64,000 nt of DNA. It comes from Ustilaginoidea virens (taxonomy: Eukaryota; Ascomycota; Sordariomycetes; Hypocreales; Clavicipitaceae). The notes under the pieces are model-generated. The model did not search any database and was not told the origin of the DNA. It worked only from the letters and a program-made list of their open reading frames with translations. Made by a program: the position numbers and the translations under genes. The stretch is taken from NCBI RefSeq assembly GCF_000687475.1, contig NC_057322.1:310001-374000 (forward strand), read 5' to 3'. This document shows positions 19,639 to 31,122 of this stretch, piece after piece (within the stretch, counting starts at the first letter, position 1; each line of letters begins with the position of its first letter).

Positions 19639-22448
19639 CCGGGCTGCAAGGGGGCACGCGCTGCTGCAAGCCCAGACGTCCTCCAGACGTCCTATCCTAG
19701 CGCCGTGGCACGGGAGGGCGAGTCATCGTTTGCTTGGACACGGACCAGTCGTCTCGTAGCGTAGTCGTCGTCGGCCATCACCACCACCCACAAGCACAAG
19801 CCAGGGGGAAGGCGCAGCCGACAAGCCACTTTTTCTGTTTCTTTTTTTCCTTTTTCGATGTCGGGCCTCCTCCTTCCTCCCTTGGTCCTGGCGAGACAAC
19901 CTGCGGCCTGCGTTGAGGAAACTACGCCGCACATGTAAGCAAGCCCCTGGGCACTTGAGAGTCGCGGGCCTTTTTTTTTCTTCTTTTTTTTTCTTCTTTT
20001 TTTTTCTCGTTTCACTAGGCCTACCTTGTCTGGGGGAAGCTATAAGCATCTACGGAATACTCCGCTCGCGGAGCACTTTCTCCTCGATTACAATTACGGT
20101 TACGGCTGCTTGTTCAGTCAAGGGCCTACATGTGGCCAGGGTCAAGACCCCCCTTGCTTGGTTTGGCTTGCCATTGGCGCCTTCGTACCTTGGATCGTGG
20201 AAAGCCGCGGCACAGCATGTCCGTGATCGAGCCCTGGAAGCTGGATACGTAGTCTCGGCAACGATTGCCGGCTCGCTCTTCTCTCTGGGGCATCAAGGGC
20301 AAGAACCGCTGGATGAAAAATCCAGACGGCATAGCCCTGACCAGCCGTTGCAGGTACGATGCCACCACAGTATTCACATTGCCCAAGTCTACCAGCGAGG
20401 TCCGTCCTGGCACCAGAGTCATGACGACACCAGAATCCTTCATGGCGTACGGACGTGCGTAGCCTACGTACGAATCGAGCACGACGGACCGCCTCCACGC
20501 ACCTGCTGATCATCACGCCATCGTCAGATCGAGCTTCCGAAGCAAGGGCCTTTCCAAACAGCGTGCCGTTCCGCAAACCGCCCTGCTCCGACAACGACTT
20601 GCGCAAAACCGAAGCCGACGTTGACAATTTCAAAGGGCACCATCCGACTTGTTGCAGCCAGCCCCAGCACCACCCCCACGATGAGCTCACCATGAGCTAC
20701 GCGTGACGGCTACGATGACGAGACAGAAAACACAGTACCATCTACCATCTACTCAAGACAGTCCTCCGGCAACGTAGACCGGCCTGACATCCCAATGACG
20801 TTCCATCACTCCAACTCCTTCGCTTGACCCGGTCGGCCTGCAGAGCGTAGCTTCGTCAACGACAACCGCCAACCTACCAGTCCTTTTGAAGTGACTGAGA
20901 CGAATATGCATGGTTGCGGCAAACGACGACATGGAGGACTTGCTTTGGGCTCGCTTTTATTCAATTCAGGTAGTCCAAGCGCTGTGGCGCTGGATGCGAC
21001 GAATCCCACAAGGACATGACAAATTCTTATTGCCCGGGTCCGGAGCATCTCGTGCTGGATCGGGCTCTCGAACAATCTTGGTGTGTTTCCCGTAATCTTT
21101 ATTGGAGGAGATTTGCCTGGCACTTTGTAGAGCAGTTCCAGCAAGATCGCCATGGTGTCGTCATGCGTGCCACAGTGTGAATAGTGTGATGAAGCATCAC
21201 TCGGCTACCTCCGTCGAACGGTAGGGCCGTTGACGGCATTGGGGAGTTGGGTTGCCATGTAAACTGGGGAATTATGAATCCAACAAGGGTCCCCCTTCTC
21301 TAGTATACAGAATAGGATAGGAGCTAAGCCATTGTGACCAAGACGTCGCGGGGACTTACGACCTAATACGGCTTGCGTCGCGATTACAATGTGCCCTTGG
21401 CAGCTTCCAGCTTGAGAGTTTGAAATCTTGATCGACCTGCTTGACGACGGGTCTGCCGTTTGAGACACGTTCGACCCTGGCTCTTTGTCTGAGAAAAGTC
21501 GACGCCGCAGTGCGTGAGCATGACACGCTCGACTTTGAAAGCTATGTATCGACTGATAACACTACAAAAAACTTTACCAGCGCTCCCTCTCCCCGAAGAT
21601 GATGAGAAAATAAAATCGCAGATTCTGCACAATGAAAATCACCAACGAAGCCAAAATGATGCAAATTCACTCCTTTTATCCCTCCCTTGGTTGCTTACAT
21701 CTCGCACAACTTTGACCATCTGTACCAGGGGAGGCAGGGGGGGTGGGGGCACTAGGGGCGCTGTCAGCCTTCAGCGTCTTCGATACTTGGAATGAACGGT
21801 TCGATAACGAGCACAAGACTCTGCATGGTCGTGGGTTATGCCTGCAAACTCTAGGTAGCCTTGTATTCCATCTCTGGTTTCAACTGACGAGGGCTCCACA
21901 GCGACGTCAGGTTATTTGAGACAAATAACCCTTGAGAGGCCGCGTGGGTAGCAGGTTTGCAGCGTCTCGAGATGGCCGAACGGGTCCTTTTTCCCCCCCT
22001 CAAATGTCGAGAATTGTGTCCAGCCCCCGAGTGCCAGTCGCAAGTCATGGGACAGGGTACTACTCTGCTCTGTGGCTCACCCAGGATTCAAAACTCATTG
22101 CTGCCAAAGAGTTCACAGTAAAGGTGCATCGTGTTTGGCCCACGAGACTCGTCCCGATCCTATCCATTCCGAGGCAGGCCGACGTTTACCAACAGCTTGC
22201 AAAAAAGCCAGTGTCAAGCCATCCGTGTTTCATTCTCGAGTCAGGCGCTCCAGAGGTTGGCCTTATTCCCGACAGAAACCTTGTTGCGCGCGAGAATCGT
22301 TGGCTCTTGGGGCCCGTCAAGCACAGGGGCGTGCTTTTGACTGCATCCGTAATGGGGCGCTGCACTCAACTGTCGGTCTGGACTCGGAGAAGAGCAGCGA
22401 GAAATGGGACGCCACCATTTGCAGACGGCTGGGGGGAACGAAACCGGC

Positions 22449-22525
22449 GATGGAATTCGATGATGGGAATTCGATGATGGGAACTCGATGATGGAATTCG
22501 ATGATGGAATCCGATGATGGAATTC
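22449..22525. repeat. Minisatellite, 13-14 bp unit GATGATGGAATTC
   Basis: Six consecutive copies, the first truncated, vary by one G insertion or single substitutions (AATTC, AACTC, AATCC). Each intact copy contains an EcoRI-like GAATTC. Confidence 0.9.
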
Positions 22526-23089
22526 GACCCGATATAGAATGATGCGTTGAATATAAAGCCAGTCGAGGAAAACACCAATGAAACATGAGACTCCCGTCTC
22601 CTGGTTATTGGTGAGGGTGGGGCCAGCCTGGTCAGGTCCCGTGCAACGCGACTTTCGCTTTGCGGGGAGAGGACATGCGAAAAAACAAAAAGTGCATTAG
22701 GTGAGAGTGGATGGATTGCGCTTGCCCGTAGCAAGAAAAAATAATAACCCGACCATCCGACATGCATTAGTCTCGTTGAGGTAGGATGCCGCCTGGTACC
22801 TAGCTGATCCTTTCCTCTTCCGGATACTCCGTGGATCCCACCCGGGCGTGAATGTTGAATCGTCGGCTGATTCCAGCAAGTACCGGACGTGACGCCGAGA
22901 AAGCTCGGATAAATATTTAGGTAGGCAGGCAGGCCTTGCATGAGACGATGAAACCTGGCCACAGCCCATCCTGAAAAAGGAAATACAACTGGGCTAGTTT
23001 ATACTCGGGTGTTTTTTGTTCACCATTTGGCTTTTTCTTCAGTCGCAAGTTGCACTATTTTACTATTTTCCCTCCAATGGGGGAGAGGC

Positions 23090-23111
23090 GGGGGGGGGGG
23101 GGGGGGGGGGG
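23090..23111. repeat. G22 homopolymer
   Basis: An uninterrupted run of 22 G on the plus strand, in non-coding DNA. Confidence 0.9.
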
Positions 23112-23460
23112 TCATTTACCTTACCTTGATATTTTAGGTTGGGTAGCCATAATGACGTGGGCAGACGTCAACTCAAGCGCGTGGGAAAGCCTGCCTCTCT
23201 ATAATATAGCCACGCCAAGCAAGATGCCTTATCCTGGGTGCTGTCTAGGACCGCTTGGTACATGTAGTGAATTTTTGGGCATTGACGGGGAGAGTAAAGT
23301 ACGTGGTTGACAGTGCCGAGCTCCAGGTGAATCATGAATCATGAATCGTGGGAAAGCACAGAAGACCTCTATAGTGGGCTTATAAGCGGCCTGGGGCGCT
23401 TGGGGAAGTCTGGTGCCAGCCGCGTCGGAAGCGCCTGTCCTCTGCGTGATGCCAGGCTCT

Positions 23461-23517
23461 GCGTGGTGCCCAGCGTGGTGTCCCGCGTGGTGCCCCGCGT
23501 GGTGCCCCGCGTGGTGC
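23461..23517. repeat. Minisatellite, 12-bp unit GCGTGGTGCCCC
   Basis: About five copies with slight variation (GCCC-A, GTCC, GCCC, GCTC endings). It lies about 380 bp upstream of the Zn2Cys6 gene. Confidence 0.85.
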
Positions 23518-23895
23518 TCTCTCTGCCTTGGTCCAGCCTCTTATTAAATGCCTGGTCCTCCGAGTGCCAAGTGTGGCCCTTGGCCATTGGCTCGTTTTGT
23601 TATGGAGTCGATGCCAGACATGATGGAGGTCTCGACTTTCCACGGTTCCTTCCGATTAGTCTGTACGGGTTCCTTCCGATTCTGGAGACCCCCTCGAGAC
23701 TAATAAAACATGTAATGACCTCTCTCGCAGAATGCCCCATCGTGCGCAATTTGCATCGCGCTGCCCATCGACGTACAGCAAAACACATGGCTAAACGTTC
23801 GCCACTCCTCGCGACACCTTCCCCCTCCTGTCCCCCTCGCTTCTCATGTAGCGCCGCAATCCCCTCCGCTTGACAAAACGTAGATTTCCCTCACC

Positions 23896-26624
23896 ATGAC
23901 ATCTGCGTCGCCGCCGCCCGGCACTCGTGATTCTGAAGGGCAGATCCAGTCACGACTGCGCCAACTGGCACCGGCGCCCAAGAGGCGAGATGCTGCTAGC
24001 CCCCCTGAGAGCTCGTCGTCCAGCGTCGCTGGCCAGGTATCCATCGCTTGCGAAGCGTGTCGTAAACGCAAGGCCAAGGTGCGGTGACATACCATATGCT
24101 CGAGCCCTGCTGACCGGCCATCATTCGCTCAAACGGCTTCTTCCCCCAAAAGCCAGACATTTCGCCTGGGTTCCACGCTAACGCTCGCAGTGCGATGGAG
24201 GGCTGCCCAGTTGCTATTTCTGCCAGAAGCGAAGACTCGCCTGCGTCTATCGCGAGGCGCCCAAGGTGCAACTCAAGAAGATGCTGACCGAGCTGCAGAG
24301 ATCCTCTGCCGCCCTGGACATTGTTCGCGCCATGCAGTCGCGGAATGACGGGGATGCCATGGAGATATTCAGGCGGATCCGCGAAGGCGTAGACCCTGAT
24401 ACCATTCTTCGCCAGCTACGTGCCGGGGACTTGCTCCTACAGCTCCATGTTGTCCCCGAGACTCGGTTGCGCTACGAATTTCCCCATCTCACCCAGCTGC
24501 CCGACCATCTGCAGAGTTTTGACAACCCATACCTCAAGTCACAGCTTTTCGAATGGACGTGGACCGACTCTGCCCCAGGCACCGTGGCAACATCATCACA
24601 AAGCAGCTCGGACGACCGCAACAGCAGCCAGGTTCAGTATCTAATACCATACAGAGCGGCGACCTTGATTGAGCCCACCATCGACCAGCTTCATCTTTCA
24701 CAATGGACTACCGTGTCCAAGGACGATTCCCTCTTGAGAGACATCCTTAGAGCTTACTTCCTGTTTGAATATCCATACTTTTCTATTTTCCACAAGGACG
24801 TCTTTCTGGACGACATGTTGTCCGGACAGGGACCGAGCTGCTCTCCTTTGCTGGTGAACGCCGTTCTCGCATCAGGTTGCGTACGTTGTTCCCTACCACA
24901 ACCCACCCCCCCCCCCCCCCCCCCCTTCTTTCTCTAACCTCGAACCGTTCAACAATTTTGTGCTGCATGTAGGCCATGCCGATCACCATAACCATCTTGG
25001 CCCTCCCTGCTTCTTATCCCACAAGTACTGCCTTTTTTTTTTTCTTTTATCTATCCATCTATTTATTTGATTTTTTTTTTTTTTTGGGCGTGGTATCGTG
25101 CACTGACGAGACTTTTTTTTTTTTTACCTCTTTCTGCAGCACTGTCTTGAGTCGATTCCGGACCGGTCGGAAAGCTGGAACCCACGGAACCTTACCTCCA
25201 GGTTTACCAAGGAAGCCAAGAGGCTGTGGGAACAAGATGTCTCAGAAGAAACCCTACTGACAAAGTTGCAAGCATCTGTGTTGATTCATGCGCTGCATAT
25301 CTCTTCCGGCCTCGACAAAATTGGCAGCGAGTACCTTCTCCAGGCTGTTACAATTGCCTTTCATCTTGAACTATTTGAGTCTCCTGATTGTGTGCCGGAT
25401 CTCAAACTACAGCACGCTCGCGATTTTACAGCATGGTGTTTCTTTTGGTGGCAGAGGTGAGAAACAGCATGCTAGAAGGATCTGACACAAGATCTGACGA
25501 CATTTTCCATCTAGTGTGGTGTGTTACGCGTACAGACAGTTCCCACTTTTCAGAAACCCTCCAAAATCGCTTCTGCCAGATCCGTTTGAAAAACCAGCTT
25601 GGTACGGCGAGATACTGGTCAGGTATCCGCTAAGCCCACTTCTCGTGCCGCTGCAAAACCCACAAACGCAAAAGGCTCGATTGCAACTCGGCATCCTAAT
25701 CAACCGGGCATGCCTCAAACTCTTCCCAGATGATTCAGAAGGCAACACTCCACCCTACAACCGCCGGGCCGTGGTGCTGGATCTGATTACTGGCTTTGAA
25801 TCATGGCACTCTGCGCTCCCAGAAGCTCTTGGTCCGCAAAACATTGTATTTCCATCGCAATTTAGAGTCCAGTGAGTTTGCTGTTAAGTTTTACAGAACC
25901 TATTCAAAGGTGGAAGTGCGTTCTCTGGCAAGCTTACTTGGGCAAATTTAGTCTACATTATTTCAATATTCTCTCAGAACTGTACCTAGTTCTGTCCGCC
26001 GAAGCGGAAGCGGACCACACTCCTCCCCAGGGCCGGCGTCCTAAGCCAATAGGACTGACATATGCAGAAGCATGCTATGAAACCCTTCTACGGCTTTACT
26101 TTTTACGGCACAGCTTCGCAATTCCAGACATCATGTTGGCGCAGTTTCTGACTATATTCGCAATGACTGCAGTCCATCATCTAGACGCAATTCGGAACGC
26201 GAACGCGGCAGATGATTCTCACTCTAACGACACGTCTTCAGCGATGCCACCAGCTCGGGATCTCAATTCGCTTAGGTCCGCAATCGCCCTGGCTGGAAAG
26301 GGTCTTAGTGACCAGGGTCGAAGCTATTATCTTGCCCAGACAATGTCTTATATTCTTATAAGCCGTTTGCAGCCGGAGGATGCAAGCCTTGTGCGCACAT
26401 CTGCGGGAGTGAAGCAGGAAGATGACCTGTCACGCCAAATGAGGGCTCTTTACATACAGAGCCAGTATCCTATTGAAACGACGCATATCATGTCTTTTAG
26501 AGGTAGAAAGTGCATGGATAAACTGGTAAAGGAGTATGCGGAGGTGACTATTGATGAAGGCGATTCGGCGGAGGCGCCTGACCCGAATCCAGGAGATGGC
26601 GATTCTCCTATTAAATCGGAATAA
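23896..26624 (+). CDS. Zn2Cys6 fungal transcription factor
   Basis: Five exons give 739 aa: 23896-24078, 24191-24880, 25140-25456, 25515-25871 and 25952-26624. The zinc cluster is completed only by splicing the first intron: CEACRKRKAK joins CDGGLPSCYFCQKRRLAC, i.e. C-x2-C-x6-C-x5-C-x2-C-x6-C, at residues 52-79. A short helix region (VQLKKMLTELQRSSAAL) suggests a dimerisation linker. The middle homology region includes YFLFEYPYFSIFHKDVF, LLVNAVLASGC joined to HCLESIPDRSESWNP, and WWQSVVCYAYRQFPLFR. The last intron was placed to give FRVHLHYFNILSELY. Such proteins bind CGG-type sites and usually control a metabolic pathway; the target is unknown. Intron 2 (259 nt) is long and carries C21 plus several T runs. 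Confidence 0.85.
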
Positions 26625-27425
26625 TATCCGAGAAGACGCCGCGCGCGTGGTGGTCATGGTTTAATGTTTCATCTAGAAGAAGGATCTTTTTTTTCTTTTT
26701 AAATCAAAGCTTAGCAAGCATGAATTACGTTTTACTTCCAAGGCTGCATGAATCTTGGTCGTAAATTGTGAACGTAGCGGATATAAAGAGCGGAGTGCCT
26801 ACATAATACACGGCAGACTAATATCACGAGCCGTATTACTGAATTTCAGATGCTATCAGTGCTTCTTCCGTATCCGAGCAATCCACTACCACCCTGTATT
26901 TGCGCCTTTTGCCATGTTGGGCCGGCCGGCGGTTCAAGTCGTATGGGAACTCGATACAACATGGCGATGCAACGCAGACGGGTGGCCGCGTCGGCCAACA
27001 AGACTTTGAAAACTGCATCAAGACCTGAGGCAGGAGATTAATAAAAGCCAGTTTTCTATGTTAATAGTAAGCCAATAGAAAAAAAAGATCATTAGTCTTT
27101 GTACTGGCTTCATACTATCGGATACCAAAGGCAAAGATTCCACGCCGAGTCCGAGCCCGACACGTGCCGCTGCACGTGCACCCAGCTGGCCCAATCACGT
27201 CCCAGACAATGTAATATCCCGCGAGCTCGCCCCCAGCCAAAGAAGTCTCGAGGATTAAATCTCATAACCTCATCTCAGCAGCCCCCCCCCAACTGCCGCC
27301 GGCTCCCCCCTTCCAAAGCCCGCAAGGCCACCCCCTCGAACTTGTCGTACCCGCCGCCAGTCTAGGACGTCGAAAAACGAGCCAAAAAAAAAAAAAAAAA
27401 TCCACACAGAGCCAGGTATAAAAAT
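26625..27425. other. Intergenic region, promoter of the complex I subunit gene
   Basis: 800 bases without a recognisable gene. AT-rich after the transcription factor stop, then GC-richer. CACGTG-type sequence (CACGTGCCGCTGCACGTGCA) occurs at 27161-27180 and a run of 17 A near 27384 precedes the ATG by about 25 nt. Confidence 0.4.
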
Positions 27426-28491
27426 ATGCGGTCGCCAGCTCTGCCGACTTTTGCGGGCGGGCTCGCACGACGACAGCTGTCCTCGGCTCCGAGAGCCGCC
27501 CCCGTGGCCAGCAGCCTGGTCGCCCGGACGCGAGGCTACGCCACGCCCAACGGACCGCCGCCCGCGAACTTCCGAACGAGCAGGCGCGTCGAGTGGCCCT
27601 GGGACAAGGAGCGCACGTCGGACCGGCTGGGCAGGTACTTTCTCCTGACGGAGATGGCGCGCGGGATGTACGTCCTGATGGAGCAGTTCTTCAGGCCGCC
27701 GTACGTTCATCATCATCCCACATCTGGTTGCTGCCGCTCGCGCGTGCGAAGCGGGGAACGGGGGAGGGCAGAAGGCCGAGAGCTGACCGCAAAGGCAGAT
27801 ATACCATCTACTATCCGTTTGAAAAGGTAACGTCTGCACACATTGCCTCCCGCGGGGAAGGGTGGGGGGTGAAGTAGCTGCTTGCTGGGGCTGCGGCGGT
27901 AGCTGACGGGGGAAAAATCGCTGCAGGGTCCCATCTCGCCCCGGTTCCGCGGGGAGCACGCCCTGAGACGGTATCCCTCGGGCGAAGAGCGATGTATTGC
28001 CTGCAAGCTGTGCGAAGCGGTACGTGCGGAAGCCCCCCCCCGTCGAGATGCCATTTGCGCGCGTCGTTGTGAGGCAAGTTTCTGACCTTGGTGGCTCTGC
28101 TTGCAGATCTGCCCGGCCCAGGCTATTACTATCGAAGCCGAGGAGCGTGCCGACGGCTCCCGGCGGACGACCCGCTACGACATCGACATGACCAAGTGCA
28201 TCTACTGCGGATTCTGCCAGGAATCCTGCCCTGTCGACGCGATTGTGGAGAGCCCCAACGCCGAGTATGCCACCGAGACGCGAGAGGAGCTGCTGTACAA
28301 CAAGGGTGGGTCGCGAACTGCCCTTTCTTTCGAAACTCTCCTTTTCTTATTCTTCCTTCCGTTTTTGGCTTCCCCCCCTTCTTTCCAGAGGCTAATGAGC
28401 GTGCCGGGCTGCAGAGAAGCTGCTGGCCAACGGAGACAAGTGGGAGCCGGAGCTGGCGGCTGCCATTCGCGCCGATGCTCCGTACCGATAG
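27426..28491 (+). CDS. NDUFS8: NADH:ubiquinone oxidoreductase TYKY subunit (2x[4Fe-4S])
   Basis: Five exons, 27426-27700, 27799-27826 (28 nt), 27927-28019, 28107-28305 and 28415-28491, give 223 aa. The N-terminus is Arg/Ala-rich with a mitochondrial presequence ([20 protein letters not shown]). The joined core reads [20 protein letters not shown], then [10 protein letters not shown]. Two ferredoxin-type clusters follow: [16 protein letters not shown] and [16 protein letters not shown], each with CxxCxxCxxxCP, ligands of N6a and N6b in the electron path to ubiquinone. The protein ends [24 protein letters not shown] sequence. Length and exon joints fit fungal homologues. It is followed 578 bp downstream, on the same strand, by the mitochondrial acyl carrier protein, another complex I component. 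Intron 3 has C9 shortly after its 5' splice site. Confidence 0.97.
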
Positions 28492-29069
28492 GCACCGTAT
28501 CCCCATGCTGGCGTCCCGTGGCTCGCACGGCTCTTGCCGATGGGCCCTTTGTATTCAATGTATAGTGCGTGCGGTGGGAACATGGGTGGGAAACATCGGG
28601 GGAAAATGAGAGGCTCTTCGCTGTACATGGCGTGGCTAAAAGACCAGGCTGTTTTTTGTTGCCATCTGACCCGGTTGCCGTGTCGCCCTGCACTCTGCGC
28701 CAAAGCCGTGCCGGCGACCCGAGTTTGCCAACCCCAAGCCTTTGCGCCCGTCGTTTCAGCAGAGGCGTGAGCAGCAGCAGCAGCAGCTAAACAATGCCAC
28801 CTCACCCGTCAGTCCATGTTGACCTCCATCCAAACCGTAATCTCGCCGACCAGATCCCCCCCACCAATCACACCTCCGCAACGCGGAACCCGCCAACCCA
28901 CCCGCCGCATCACGTGACCCCGTTCTCCGATCCAACCCCCAACCTCCCTCCTCCCATGGCCAAGCAGCAGACGATGCAAAAAAAAAAAAAAAAACCCCCC
29001 CAAACGACGCGAGAACCTTCCTTCACACCAGCCGAACCCTGCATCCCGACGCGCTCTCCCCCCGCAAAC
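28492..29069. promoter_or_regulatory. Region between NDUFS8 and the acyl carrier protein gene
   Basis: 578 bases. A short GCA repeat lies at 28770-28786 and an A-rich run followed by C6 at 28979-29000. The CACGTGACC sequence at 28911-28919 is a CACGTG-type element about 155 bp before the ATG. Confidence 0.4.
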
Positions 29070-29752
29070 ATGTTCCGCACGGCGCTCCTCCGCTCCGCCC
29101 GCGCTGCCTCGCGGCCTACCCTCCTCCGCCCGTCGGCTGCGCGCCTCGCCATCGCCCTCGCCCCCCCGTCCAAGATGCACCCGCTCCTCCCCCCTGCGAG
29201 AATGTACAGCGCCGCCGCCGCCCTCAGCAAGGACGAGGTGCAAGGCCGCATCATGAGCCTGCTCCAGGGCTTCGACAAGGTGAGTCCCCTGCTGCTGCTG
29301 CTGCCTAGTGCCGCCGCCCGAGAAACAAGGCGGCGTGGCTAACCTCGCCGGGCCGCAGGTCAACGACACCGCCAACGTAGGTTCTCCCCCATCCCCCCCT
29401 TTTTTTTTTCTCTCCCCCGGACGGATGATTTTTCTCCCCCCCGGGCTGCTGGTGCTGGTGCTGGGGCTGACGCGCGGGGGGTTTGGGCAGATCAAGCCGG
29501 CTGCGCATTTCGCCAACGACCTCGGCCTGGATTCCCTCGACACGGTCGAGGTCGTCATGGCGATTGAGGAGGAGTTTAGCATCGAGATCCCCGACAAGGA
29601 CGCCGACGCTATCCACTCTGGTGGGTTGATTTCTCCCCTAGCTGCTGCTGCGGCTGCTGCGGCTGCTGCAGGCCGGCGAGGGGTCTTGTTGCTGACGCTG
29701 CGTAGTGGACAAGGCGGTCGAGTATATCCTTTCCCAGCCGGATGCTCATTGA
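29070..29752 (+). CDS. NDUFAB1: Mitochondrial acyl carrier protein (complex I subunit)
   Basis: Four exons, 29070-29279, 29359-29376 (18 nt), 29491-29620 and 29706-29752, give 134 aa. An Arg/Ala/Ser-rich presequence ([20 protein letters not shown]) is followed by [19 protein letters not shown]. The 18-nt exon supplies VNDTAN. Exon 3 has the phosphopantetheine site [18 protein letters not shown] with the modified Ser in DSL, then [13 protein letters not shown], and exon 4 ends [15 protein letters not shown]. The protein carries acyl chains for mitochondrial fatty acid/lipoate synthesis and, bound to LYR subunits, is a structural part of complex I and of iron-sulphur assembly. Omitting the micro-exon would delete the start of the conserved domain. 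Intron 2 holds C runs and T11 on the sense strand. Confidence 0.95.
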
Positions 29753-29925
29753 CGGGACGGCGCGGGGACGGCACACGTGTACGATTCAAGGCTGGCTGGG
29801 GCAAGATGGGTTGCTGGAGAGTTCGGGTGTGTGCAGGACGGGGCGGAGAAGAAGAGATTGCGAATACGTGGCTTGCGCGAGACGAGACGTGATTCCGGTG
29901 GCGGGGCCGCGGCGTCGCCTCGTGG

Positions 29926-30170
29926 CCGTCACACATGGAAAGTAAAGTCGTGCTAGACAGGAACTCGGTATCTGCAGCTCTGGTTCATTACATCACCCTC
30001 TTGGGCATCATGAATGGAAAAAGCCCAAGCCATGCAGGGCAGAAACTCGCCATCTAGCAGCTCAGATTCATCGCGTCACATCACCTCTGGGCCATCACAC
30101 GTGGAATAGTAAAGCCGTGCAGGACAGAAACTCCACAGTCTACAGCAGCTCACGAGGCCGTCGCACCACC
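29926..30170. repeat. Three imperfect tandem copies of an ~80-86 bp unit
   Basis: Copies begin near 29926, 30006 and 30092. Shared landmarks in each are CATCA(C/T)(A/G)(C/A)ATGGAA, GC(C/T)(A/G)TGC, AGACAGAAACTC or CAGAAACTC, a (T)CTAGCAGCTC-like element and TCACATCACC(T)CT(T)GGG. The third copy is cut at its end. Non-coding, about 170 bp after the acyl carrier protein stop. Confidence 0.75.
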
Positions 30171-30426
30171 CCATCCGGGCCGCAACGCAAGCAAAAAAAA
30201 AAAGAAAGACCAGACGTTCACGTTCAATTACCGCGGCTCCGGCCGGCCCGTCGGCCCATCGGCCCACGCAACCGTCGCTGGCTGCACCCATCTGAACCGT
30301 TTGAAACCCAGCCCCGTCTCCCCATGTCCCGATTATACACAGAAATGCTCCATCAAGATCCAAGCACGCAACTTGCGCAAGGCGGCGCCGAAGAGCTGGC
30401 AAAAGGACGCAAAACAAGGACCGAAG

Positions 30427-30600
30427 AGGGAAAAAGACAAGGAAAAGAAAGAAAAGAAGAGAGATGAAAAGAGAAAAGAGAAAAGAGAAAAGAGAAAAAG
30501 AAGAGAGATGAAAAGAGACAAGAGAAAAGAGAAAAAAGAAAAGAGCGCAAATAGAAAGGGAAAAAAGATGGAAAGAAGAAGAATAAAACTAGAAAACAAA
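30427..30600. repeat. Polypurine tract (GAAAA/GA-rich, plus strand)
   Basis: About 170 nt almost entirely of A and G with repeated GAGAAAA units and few pyrimidines. It is non-coding DNA that happens to leave frames open on both strands. Confidence 0.85.
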
Positions 30601-31122
30601 AAGAACCAAGATAAAAGTGCTGAAGCAGCCTGCCACGCCCCGTTTCCAAAACTAGAAAAAATAATCGGATATAGTTTTGAGCACCGTGGTATAAGCCTTG
30701 CCGTGATTTTTTGTGTCCGTCCCTGCTTTTCCTCTGGCGGTCCAGCAACGCGCCCGTCCGTGCAACATGTTTTGTTTTTGTTCGAGATAAAAGCCCCTTG
30801 CCGCCCAGCTTGTGCCATGTCGATATCGAGTCAGAAATGAGAAGCAAGAGACAAAGGAAAACGAGCGCAAATAAATCAGAAAGTAAAGCGAAGCAATCTA
30901 TGCCATGATATGCCGGGTCTCTCGAGCCTCTTCTTCCACCCACACACACCCACACCCACACCCACACACATGTCTTATCTACCTCTATTATTCTTTTTTT
31001 TATTCTTTTTTTTGTTCTTTCCTTCTTTTTCTTTTTTTTGTTTCTTGGCAATGGTAGCATGTAGCGTCAACGAGAGGAGCCTAGCAGCGTGCTGCTGTGG
31101 AGCACATCATTCTCATCCTCGT

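Larger units (their letters stand above)
18280..23895. other. 5.6-kb gene-poor stretch with several short tandem repeats
   Basis: No gene was recognised over 5.6 kb. Homopolymer and simple sequence is frequent: A-rich at 18758-18800, G-rich at 18793-18812 and 19240-19280, T-rich at 19970-20005, G22 at 23090-23111. Three minisatellites are listed separately. Minus-strand ORFs near 20126-20700 contain a hydrophobic segment (ELIVGVVLGLAAT) but are broken by stops and match nothing known. Transcription of unknown function cannot be excluded. Confidence 0.4.
29753..31122. other. Intergenic region, repeat- and purine-rich
   Basis: 1.37 kb between the acyl carrier protein and the 3' end of the CCCH gene. 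It holds a degenerate ~80-bp triplication and a long polypurine tract (both listed), then a CA/CCCACA-rich stretch at 30943-30970 and T-rich DNA at 30985-31050. No gene was recognised. Confidence 0.4.

Noticed and set aside
20126..20700. Minus-strand membrane protein gene
   Set aside because: A hydrophobic segment is readable, but it ends at stops after about 55 codons and the following ORF is in another frame with no matching splice sites or family.
30427..30840. Lys/Glu/Arg-rich ORF 30301-30840 as a protein
   Set aside because: The coding potential is only that of a polypurine tract; the opposite strand is open as poly-Phe/Ser for the same reason.
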